Part shown: in pieces, positions 1 to 5,762 of the stretch | How positions within the stretch are numbered: position 1 is the stretch's first letter | Layout of the letters: every line of letters starts with the position of its first letter | Assembly: GCA_028712345.1 (NCBI GenBank) | Contig: JAQTQF010000122.1 | Location: forward strand, 1-5,876 | Reading direction: 5' to 3' | DNA: 5,876 nucleotides | DNA from: Phycisphaerae bacterium | GTDB taxonomy: Bacteria; Planctomycetota; Phycisphaerae; Sedimentisphaerales; UBA12454 | Notes under the pieces: generated by a model | What the model saw: the letters and a program-made list of their open reading frames with translations, nothing else | The model's database searches: none | What the model was told of the DNA's origin: nothing | Position numbers and translations under genes: made by a program

Positions 1-871
1 ATTGGTCTTTTAATCTAATGACGAATACGAACCAGCTCATTTTGCAGTTTGCCGGGACTTTGGGTGCGATTATTCTGCTCTCATCGGCGAGCAATTCCTG
101 ATACATCGCCGCGACCCGTTGTCTTTTTGCGATAAATTCTTCAAGTCTTTCGAGCTGAACGATTCCGAGTGCCGAGTTTATATCGCACAATCTGAAATTG
201 TACCCCAGTCTTTCGTGTCCGAGCCATCCGCCGCCTTTTCCGCGTCCCTGGTTTCTCAGTGATGTACACATATCAGCGATATTATCGTCGTTAGTAACAA
301 TCATACCGCCTTCACCGGTGGTCATTTGCTTGTTGGGATAAAAAGCAAAAGTGCCGACGGTTCCAAAGGTGCCTGCCTTTTTGCCGCCCAATTCAGAGCC
401 GATGGCTTCGCAGCTATCTTCGATTACAGGCAGGTTATGTTTTTTAGCTATCCGGCAGACCTCGTCCATATTCGCGGGATTTCCGAAGACATCGACCGGC
501 AGTATGGCCTTTGTTTTTGATGTGATTTTTCCCTCGATTTTGGCCGGGTCGATATTCAGATTGTCAGGGTCTATATCAACAAACACCGGCGTCGCGTCAA
601 CCATAAGTATGCAGTTCGTCGAGGCAATAAAGGTAAACGGCGTGGTGATTACTTCATCGCCTTTTCCTATTCCGAGAGCTTTTAAGCATAAAAACAGTGC
701 GCTTGTGCCGGAATTTACGCTAACGGCGTGTTTCGTGCCGACATATTGTGCCATTTTCTGCTCAAACTCGACCATTTTAGGGCCGAGAGCCAGATTTGGA
801 CTTCTAAGGACCTCTGCTACCGCCTGTATTTCCTTTTCTGTGATGTCCGGCCGAGATAAATGGACCTTCAT
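1..871 (-). CDS. DegT/DnrJ/EryC1/StrS family sugar aminotransferase, 3' end outside window
   Basis: The reverse strand is open from an ATG at 871-869 to the window edge, giving 290 residues without a stop; family members are usually about 370-390 residues, so the end of the C-terminal domain is missing only because of the window. Fold-type I PLP features in order: an SGTSAL phosphate-binding motif at residues 54-59, the cofactor-pyridine aspartate D152 in EDSCEA, and the Schiff-base lysine K181 in FYPNKQMTTGEGG, followed by the family-typical NQGR (207-210) and GHERLGYNFR (218-227). The start is supported by AGGAG at 883-879, seven bases upstream. By family knowledge such enzymes transfer an amino group to keto-sugar nucleotides for surface glycans, or occasionally antibiotics, in the cytoplasm. 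The exact sugar substrate cannot be told from the sequence. It is transcribed divergently from the diiron gene. Confidence 0.93.
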   Translation of the reverse strand, partial: MKVHLSRPDITEKEIQAVAEVLRSPNLALGPKMVEFEQKMAQYVGTKHAVSVNSGTSALFLCLKALGIGKGDEVITTPFTFIASTNCILMVDATPVFVDIDPDNLNIDPAKIEGKITSKTKAILPVDVFGNPANMDEVCRIAKKHNLPVIEDSCEAIGSELGGKKAGTFGTVGTFAFYPNKQMTTGEGGMIVTNDDNIADMCTSLRNQGRGKGGGWLGHERLGYNFRLCDINSALGIVQLERLEEFIAKRQRVAAMYQELLADESRIIAPKVPANCKMSWFVFVIRLKDQ

Positions 872-895
872 TTCAGTACTCCTATAAAACTCTGA

Positions 896-924
896 ATTAT
901 ACCTTTGAGGTATTCTTTTAAAAA
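896..924 (-). promoter_or_regulatory. Possible promoter of the aminotransferase gene
   Basis: On the minus strand a perfect TATAAT -10 hexamer lies at 901-896. Transcription would begin near 889, leaving a short leader of about 18 bases that contains the AGGAG ribosome binding site. The -35 region at the expected distance (about 919-924) is only a T-rich stretch and does not match TTGACA well, so the promoter may be weak or activator-dependent. This is a pattern match only. Confidence 0.4.
899..913. promoter_or_regulatory. Short palindrome touching the aminotransferase -10 box (possible operator)
   Basis: The sequence ATACCT, three bases (TTG), then AGGTAT forms a perfect inverted repeat with 6-base arms. 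It overlaps the last three bases of the minus-strand -10 hexamer, a position where a bound repressor would block RNA polymerase. It is too short and has no T-tract to be a terminator. A regulator role is inferred from position only; a 6-base palindrome in AT-rich DNA can arise by chance. Confidence 0.25.
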
Positions 925-943
925 GAGAAATTTAGAAACTTCC

Positions 944-972
944 TTGTTTCATAATTATTTTGTGTTTATAAT
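944..972 (+). promoter_or_regulatory. Sigma-70-like promoter for the diiron protein gene
   Basis: A -35 element TTGTTT at 944-949 and a perfect -10 element TATAAT at 967-972 are separated by exactly 17 bases. Transcription would start near 979-980, about 23 bases before the ATG at 1003, leaving room for the strong GGGGAGG ribosome binding site at 990-996. A small inverted repeat, GAAAC at 935-939 and GTTTC at 946-950, overlaps the -35 element. Because no terminator is seen after the diiron gene, this promoter could also feed murE, murF and mraY. Confidence 0.65.
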
Positions 973-1002
973 ACCTGATGATGTTTATTGGGGAGGTAAA
1001 AA

Positions 1003-1515
1003 ATGACTAATCCCGATAGTGCAGAGGACATTCTTCTTTATGCCGCCGAAAGAGAGGTGGAGGCCAATGTCTTTTACAATCTTCTTTCTCAGTTTGTTGA
1101 CGACCCGCAGGTTCGCGCTTTATGCAGCGAGCTGGCATCTGAAGAACTTGAACATAAGGCTCTTATTGAACTGGAATTAATGAAGCTCGGCAAAGTCGTT
1201 AAGCCTTTAACCGCTTCAGATATTAAGAAAAGCACAAATCCAAAACCGCTTGATCTTATGCTCGCAATGGCGAAGACTCTGCAAATGGATTTGGAGCGTA
1301 TCCTGCTTATGGCAATGGACAAGGAAAAGAATTCCTTCAAACTTTATCTTGATTTGATGACCGTTGTTCAGGACCCTGACAGCCGCAAGGTGATTGTGGA
1401 ATTGGCCGAAGAGGAAGCTCGCCATAAGATAAGGTTTGAGATGGAATACGACAGACTTGTCTCCAGCCGCCACCGGCCTACGGAAGACAATCCGCCCACC
1501 GGTTTGAACATCTGA
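1003..1515 (+). CDS. Ferritin-like diiron protein (rubrerythrin-type, no rubredoxin domain)
   Basis: A 170-residue, mostly helical protein with the repeated half-site pattern of rubrerythrin-like four-helix bundles. The first half has E18 with Y25 seven residues later, then E48-x-x-H51; the second half has E108 with Y115, then E138-x-x-H141. Both halves show the same 30-residue step from the first Glu to the ExxH, so all six expected diiron ligands (E18, E48, H51, E108, E138, H141) appear present. Rubrerythrins normally carry a rubredoxin domain with two CxxC motifs; here there is only one cysteine (C41), so electrons would have to come from a separate partner. By family knowledge the likely role is cytoplasmic peroxide reduction or iron handling, but the substrate is unproven. 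The start is fixed by GGGGAGG at 990-996, six bases before the ATG. The tail from about residue 154 is polar, Pro-rich and probably disordered. Confidence 0.88.
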   Translation: MTNPDSAEDILLYAAEREVEANVFYNLLSQFVDDPQVRALCSELASEELEHKALIELELMKLGKVVKPLTASDIKKSTNPKPLDLMLAMAKTLQMDLERILLMAMDKEKNSFKLYLDLMTVVQDPDSRKVIVELAEEEARHKIRFEMEYDRLVSSRHRPTEDNPPTGLNI

Positions 1516-1525
1516 ATTATCGAAT

Positions 1526-1553
1526 TTGCACCAAATAAAATCTTTGCTAAAAT
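1526..1553 (+). promoter_or_regulatory. Weak candidate promoter in the gap before murE
   Basis: The 77-base gap between the diiron gene and murE contains TTGCAC (1526-1531) and TAAAAT (1548-1553), separated by 16 bases. The -10 is a five-of-six match but the -35 matches only the TTG. AT-rich gaps often produce such matches. No hairpin-plus-T-tract terminator is visible in the gap, so murE may instead depend on readthrough from the promoter at 944-972. Confidence 0.2.
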
Positions 1554-1592
1554 CAAATCCTGTGATATTTTAACTGCTTTGAAGGCCGGAAT

Positions 1593-3032
1593 ATGACATT
1601 GGAGCAATTATTAAAGCTGGTTGAGTCTAAGCCGCTCGAGCAAAGGCCCAAAGTTAGCTGCGATTCGAGAAAGATTCGTCAGGGCGACATCTTCGTTGCT
1701 ATCAAGGGGACGAAAATGGACGGTCACGATTTTATTGGCCAGGCGGTAGTTTCCGGCGCAAGATATGTCGTTACGGATAAAGCCACACAAGTTGCATCCG
1801 CCGAGGTTATCGAAACCCCTGATACGGCCGCGGCTCTTGGACTTCTTGCTCAGGCCGGTTACGGCTATCCGAATAAAAAACTTATTAACCTTGCTGTTAC
1901 CGGTACCAACGGAAAAACAACCACTACTTATTTGGCCCGTTCCATCATTTCTGCCGCGTGCAATAAGTGCGGATTGATTAGCACTGTTGTAACAGATTTA
2001 GGTGAGCAGAAAGACGACAGTCTCGCTTCGATGACCACGCCGGATGCCGTCGAGATTGCCTGGCTTTCGGCTCAAATGGTTGCGGCAGGGTGCGGCTATA
2101 TGGTAATGGAGGCCAGCAGTCACGCTATCGAGCAGAACCGTCTTGCCGGCATAGATTTTAAAGCTGCTGCATTTACAAACCTTACAGGCGACCATCTCGA
2201 TTACCATAAAACAATGGACGCTTATTTTGCCGCCAAGCTCAAATTATTTGAAAGACTCTCTCCCAAAGCTGCGGCGGTTATTAACAAAGATGATCCCGTA
2301 TTTGAAAAGATTATTTCCGCTACGAAGGCGAAAGTAATTTTATATTCAATTGATTCACCTGCTGATATCACCGCCAAAATAATTTCGATGGACATTCACG
2401 GGACGGTTTACGATTTGAATATTTTCGGTAAGAAAGTCTGTGTTCATACGACTCTTATCGGTCGGCATAATGTCAGTAATCATCTTGCCGCCGCTGGTCT
2501 TGTTTATGCCTGCGGATTTTCGCCTGAGCAGATAGCAGAGGGACTGTCGAAAATCTCTAAAGTGCCCGGTAGACTCGAAAAAATCATTTCATCAGCCGGT
2601 TTTACCGTTCTGGTTGATTATGCACATACCGATGATGCCCTGAAAAATGTTCTTTCGACACTCAAGCCGCTCTGCAAAGGAAAACTTGCGGTGCTTTTCG
2701 GCTGCGGCGGGGATAGGGACAAAACAAAACGCCCTCGAATGGCTGCCGTTGCGCAGGAATTTGCCGATTTAATTTATGTGTCGAACGATAACCCCCGTTC
2801 TGAAAAACCGTTAGATATAATAAACGATATTCTCCAGGGGTTTGCAAATTCTTCTGCCGATAATATTGTGATTGAGCCGGACAGAAAAAAAGCCATTGAA
2901 CTTGCCATAAAAGCTGCCGGCGGCGGAGATATAATTCTTATCGCTGGCAAGGGCCATGAAAATTATCAGATAATCGGTTCTGAAAAGTATCACTTCAGCG
3001 ATATTGAAACGGCTACAGAATTTTTGCGATGA
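1593..3032 (+). CDS. murE: UDP-N-acetylmuramoyl-L-alanyl-D-glutamate--2,6-diaminopimelate ligase
   Basis: MurE adds the third residue of the peptidoglycan stem peptide in the cytoplasm, using ATP. The 479 residues match the family's usual length (about 480-500). Domain 1 (to about 95) carries the DSRKIRQGDIF and GxxxDGHDF motifs that hold the UDP-sugar. The central ATPase domain has the P-loop GTNGKTTT (104-111), TTPDA (148-152), MEASSHA (172-178) and the lysine expected to be carbamylated, K215, in YFAAKLKLF. The C-terminal domain has GDRDKTKRP, DNPR (399-402) and GKGHE (452-456). DNPR is the signature of enzymes that select meso-diaminopimelate; lysine-adding forms differ there, so DAP-type peptidoglycan is predicted. 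GAAGG at 1581-1585, seven bases before the ATG, supports the start. The stop overlaps the murF start. Confidence 0.97.
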   Translation: MTLEQLLKLVESKPLEQRPKVSCDSRKIRQGDIFVAIKGTKMDGHDFIGQAVVSGARYVVTDKATQVASAEVIETPDTAAALGLLAQAGYGYPNKKLINLAVTGTNGKTTTTYLARSIISAACNKCGLISTVVTDLGEQKDDSLASMTTPDAVEIAWLSAQMVAAGCGYMVMEASSHAIEQNRLAGIDFKAAAFTNLTGDHLDYHKTMDAYFAAKLKLFERLSPKAAAVINKDDPVFEKIISATKAKVILYSIDSPADITAKIISMDIHGTVYDLNIFGKKVCVHTTLIGRHNVSNHLAAAGLVYACGFSPEQIAEGLSKISKVPGRLEKIISSAGFTVLVDYAHTDDALKNVLSTLKPLCKGKLAVLFGCGGDRDKTKRPRMAAVAQEFADLIYVSNDNPRSEKPLDIINDILQGFANSSADNIVIEPDRKKAIELAIKAAGGGDIILIAGKGHENYQIIGSEKYHFSDIETATEFLR

Positions 3033-4399
3033 TGAAATTGACAATTAAAAAAATTGCCGAAATTGTAAAATCCAAAAATATCCCTGCCGCTGATGCTGAG
3101 ATAACATCTGTTACGATTGATTCTCGCAAAGCTGTACAGGGCGGCGTGTTTTTTGCTATCAAAGGCGAAAACCACGATGGGCACGATTATATCAGCCAGG
3201 CTCTTGCCTCCGGCGCCGCTTGTGCGGTGGCGGAGAGAAAAATTTCTGTTCCCGAAGTTGGTAAAATTCTTTTTGTCGATGATACGATTGCCGCAATGGA
3301 GCTGCTTGCAAAGTTTGTCAGAGACAACAGCGGCTTTAAGGTTATTTCAATTACCGGCTCGGCGGGCAAGACCACGACAAAAAATATGCTTTCCGCCGTT
3401 CTGGGGAGCAAATTAAAATGCTTCGCCTCGCCCAAAAGCTACAATAACAATATCGGCGTACCGCTGACTATTTTTGAGGCACCCGATGATTGTGAAATTA
3501 TTATATCTGAACTTGGCAGTAATCATCCCGGCGAGATTGAAAATTTAACGCGGATAATTTCACCAGATATCGCGATTATAACTACCGTTTGTCCCGCACA
3601 TCTTGAGGGCTTCGGTTCAATTGATACGATAATAAAGGAAAAAACATCGATAGCAATCGGTTTACGGCAGGGCGGCGAATTTTTCATCAACGGCGACAGG
3701 CCCCGGCTCGTCGAGTACTGCAAAAAAAATAATTTAAAATTCATGGCTTTCGGTACAACTGAAAACTGCGATGTATCTCTCGGCAATATTAAACTTTTCG
3801 GCGACGGTAGCAAATTTACCGTTGAGGGCCTCGATGTTAATCTCCCTCTAATCGGCAGGGCAAATGTCGAAAATGCCGCTGCGGTCTGGGCGGTCGCCAA
3901 ATATCTTGGTTTTTCATCTGCCGAGTTTGCCGGTGCGGTTTCGAAAATAAAACCGGTTGCTATGAGAATGGAAACGCTTGATTTTGGTTCAGTCACAGTC
4001 ATAAGCGACTGCTACAACGCCAATCCCGGCTCGATGGAAAACGCACTGCAAACGCTCTCCCTGATGGCCGAACAGAAGGGCAGAAGGCCGGTATTTATTT
4101 TCGGGAAAATGGGTGAACTTGGAGCCGAAAGCTCGAATCTGCATTCGGCTCTCGGCCGCCAGATTGCAGAGAACGGCATTGCTGTTGTCCTGACGATAAA
4201 GGGCGAGGCTGCCATAGCCGCCAAAATCGCTAAAAAACACGCCAGTTCCCATAATTATATAACCGTTTTTGAGAATCTTGAGCAGCTTACCGATAATTTA
4301 CACAAATTCATTAAACCTGACGATATAATACTGGTCAAAGCTTCCCGCAGTGAACGCTTTGAGGCGGTTGTAGATAAATTGAGATTACTTTTTAGTTAA
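3029..4399 (+). CDS. murF: UDP-N-acetylmuramoyl-tripeptide--D-alanyl-D-alanine ligase
   Basis: MurF attaches the D-Ala-D-Ala dipeptide, completing UDP-MurNAc-pentapeptide in the cytoplasm. At 456 residues it matches the family (about 450). Visible motifs: DSRKAVQGGVFFAIKG and DGHDY in the N-terminal domain, P-loop GSAGKTTT (110-117), SPKSYNNNIGVP (134-145), ELGSNHPGEIE, AHLEGFGS with a following KEK that probably holds the carbamylated lysine, DCYNANPGSM (327-336), GKMGELG, and KASRSERFE near the end. The ATG at 3029 overlaps the murE stop by four bases (ATGA); a second ATG follows at 3032, overlapping by one base, and the true start could be either. No Shine-Dalgarno sequence is visible before them, so translation is probably coupled to murE. 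The N-terminal domain closely resembles that of the neighbouring MurE, as expected for Mur ligase paralogues. Confidence 0.97.
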   Translation: MMKLTIKKIAEIVKSKNIPAADAEITSVTIDSRKAVQGGVFFAIKGENHDGHDYISQALASGAACAVAERKISVPEVGKILFVDDTIAAMELLAKFVRDNSGFKVISITGSAGKTTTKNMLSAVLGSKLKCFASPKSYNNNIGVPLTIFEAPDDCEIIISELGSNHPGEIENLTRIISPDIAIITTVCPAHLEGFGSIDTIIKEKTSIAIGLRQGGEFFINGDRPRLVEYCKKNNLKFMAFGTTENCDVSLGNIKLFGDGSKFTVEGLDVNLPLIGRANVENAAAVWAVAKYLGFSSAEFAGAVSKIKPVAMRMETLDFGSVTVISDCYNANPGSMENALQTLSLMAEQKGRRPVFIFGKMGELGAESSNLHSALGRQIAENGIAVVLTIKGEAAIAAKIAKKHASSHNYITVFENLEQLTDNLHKFIKPDDIILVKASRSERFEAVVDKLRLLFS

Positions 4400-4404
4400 T
4401 TTTT

Positions 4405-5544
4405 ATGATTTATTATCTTTTGTCGTATTTGCGCGATTTTGTAACCGGTTCGCTCGGTTTTTACGCCTGGCAGGAGGTAATGTTCCGTTGCATAATGGCG
4501 GCTCTTACCGGCCTTATCGTCGCATGGGTGTCAGGTCCTAAAATTATTCGCTGGCTGATGCGAAAAAAAATCGGCGACCGACCAGAATTTCATCACGAGA
4601 CCCTCAATAATCTCAACAGAGAAAAAGCCAACACCCCCACGATGGGCGGACTTATAATTCTCCTCGCCGTCTTCACCAGTACTTTTTTATGGGCGAGGCT
4701 CGGCAATCCGTTTGTCCAGAAAGCGATTGTTCTGATGGTTTGGTTCGGCGCTATCGGCGCTGCCGATGACTGGCTCAAACTTACCAGTAAAATCCGCCAT
4801 CGCAGCCGCAACGGCCTTAAACCGTGGGAAAAACTTGCTTTCCAACTGGGAGGGGCAGTGCTGATTGCGACTTTTCTTTATTCTGATATCGTCAATCTTC
4901 CCGATGCGACCCGTTTTTGGCTGCCTTTCTACAAATACGGCATTCCGATATCCGGCTGGCTGTTCGTGCTTATTGCGATACTTTATATCTCCGCCACGAG
5001 CAACGCCGTCAATTTTACCGATGGTATGGACGGCCTGGCAAGCGGCTGCGTCGCCATTGTAAGTCTCACTCTTGCAATCCTCTGTTATGTCGCTTCCGAA
5101 TCAATGACAAGAACATCTACGATGACATGGGCTAATTATCTTCTCCTGCCGCACATTCCGCAGTCGGGCGAATTGAGCATATTTTTTTCCGCTATTCTCG
5201 GCGCGGTGATGGGCTTTCTGTGGTTCAACTGCCACCCGGCACAAACATTTATGGGCGATATCGGCTCGCTGCCGCTCGGCGCCGCGATGGGTTATGGCGC
5301 TTTGGTTACGAGAAATGAAATCCTGCTGCTCGTTATAGGCGGTGTTTTTGTTATTGAACTTGCCAGCGTGATATTGCAAATCGGCTATTTTCGTTATACC
5401 GGCGGCAAAAGACTTTTCAGATGCGCCCCAATTCATCATCATTTCCATCTTGGCGGATGGTCCGAGCCGCAGGTTGTCGTTCGCTTCTGGCTCCTGTCGG
5501 CGGCCTTCGCCGCTCTTGCTCTGGCAACACTAAAACTGCGGTAA
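4405..5544 (+). CDS. mraY: Phospho-N-acetylmuramoyl-pentapeptide-transferase
   Basis: MraY is the inner-membrane enzyme that moves phospho-MurNAc-pentapeptide from UDP to undecaprenyl phosphate, forming lipid I. The 379-residue protein has about ten hydrophobic segments. Hallmarks: NTPTMGG (76-82), the Asp pair D121-D122 in AADDWLK, NAVNFTDGMDGL (200-211), GDIGS (284-288) with D285, and PIHHH (342-346), then GWSEPQVVVRFW. D121, D122 and D285 align with the catalytic aspartates known in E. coli MraY. The start at 4405 is chosen because the N-terminus then lines up end to end with E. coli MraY as remembered, although no ribosome binding site precedes it: only TTTTT separates it from the murF stop, suggesting translational coupling. 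It is slightly longer than the E. coli protein (360), partly through extra residues around 160-180. Last gene before the terminator. Confidence 0.97.
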   Translation: MIYYLLSYLRDFVTGSLGFYAWQEVMFRCIMAALTGLIVAWVSGPKIIRWLMRKKIGDRPEFHHETLNNLNREKANTPTMGGLIILLAVFTSTFLWARLGNPFVQKAIVLMVWFGAIGAADDWLKLTSKIRHRSRNGLKPWEKLAFQLGGAVLIATFLYSDIVNLPDATRFWLPFYKYGIPISGWLFVLIAILYISATSNAVNFTDGMDGLASGCVAIVSLTLAILCYVASESMTRTSTMTWANYLLLPHIPQSGELSIFFSAILGAVMGFLWFNCHPAQTFMGDIGSLPLGAAMGYGALVTRNEILLLVIGGVFVIELASVILQIGYFRYTGGKRLFRCAPIHHHFHLGGWSEPQVVVRFWLLSAAFAALALATLKLR

Positions 5545-5558
5545 AGCTTTAGGCAACT

Positions 5559-5672
5559 TCTAAAAATGTCATTGTGAGGAGCGAAGCGACGAATCAATCT
5601 TCATTCTTATTTCAAAAACGAGATTCTTCGTCCGCCTTCGGCGGACTCAGAATGACAAGTCGCATTTTTAGA
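5559..5672. repeat. Imperfect palindromic intergenic repeat (MITE-like), 114 bases
   Basis: The outer arms TCTAAAAATG (5559-5568) and CATTTTTAGA (5663-5672) are perfect inverted repeats. Inside, 5567-5578 (TGTCATTGTGAG) pairs with 5646-5657 (CTCAGAATGACA) with one mismatch, and GACGAA (5588-5593) pairs with TTCGTC (5627-5632). The right arm has seven extra bases (5656-5662) between its outer and inner parts, and also holds a perfect small hairpin, GTCCGCC-TTC-GGCGGAC (5630-5646). The arms belong to the 'TGTCATTCTGAG...GAAGAATC' type of sequence that I recall as a common dispersed intergenic repeat in many bacteria; this could not be searched. There is no open reading frame of note, so it would be non-autonomous. 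It lies between mraY and its terminator and would be transcribed as the 3' end of the mur mRNA. Confidence 0.75.
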
Positions 5673-5696
5673 GATTCCCTTTATTTATAGAAATAG

Positions 5697-5729
5697 AAAA
5701 AGGGCTGCTCATTACGAACAGCCCTTTTT
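5697..5729. terminator. Bidirectional rho-independent terminator between convergent genes
   Basis: AAAAAGGGCTG (5697-5707) and CAGCCCTTTTT (5719-5729) form a perfect 11-base stem with an 11-base loop. T-tracts follow the GC core on both strands, so it can stop plus-strand transcription from murE-murF-mraY and minus-strand transcription of the PEP-CTERM gene, whose stop codon is 33 bases away. On the plus strand it is about 150 bases after the mraY stop, with the palindromic repeat in between. Confidence 0.92.
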
Positions 5730-5762
5730 GTTTCATATTTTTAAGGAGTTGCTAAAAGTCGC

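Noticed and set aside
351..887. A 178-codon plus-strand open frame
   Set aside because: It is antisense to the aminotransferase, whose minus-strand reading carries all family motifs including the PLP lysine; the plus-strand translation resembles nothing and has no ribosome binding site.
1516..1592. A terminator or small RNA between the diiron gene and murE
   Set aside because: Only weak, mismatched AT-rich pairing is present (around ATC-CTGT-GAT), with no GC-rich stem.
1593..3032. MurE as a lysine-adding enzyme
   Set aside because: The DNPR motif at residues 399-402 is that of meso-diaminopimelate-adding enzymes.
3523..4002. A 159-codon minus-strand open frame inside murF
   Set aside because: It is a shadow of murF; the plus-strand frame contains conserved Mur ligase motifs throughout this stretch.
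4320..4399. MurF has KASRS where E. coli has KGSRS
   Set aside because: Ala at this position is, as far as I recall, common in MurF from many phyla and is not a sign of lost function.
5101..5448. A 115-codon minus-strand open frame inside mraY
   Set aside because: It is antisense to conserved MraY segments including GDIGS and HHH, with no independent support.
5630..5646. The GTCCGCC-TTC-GGCGGAC hairpin as the mur operon terminator
   Set aside because: The stem is strong but no T-tract follows on either strand; the hairpin at 5697-5729 has the required T-tracts.
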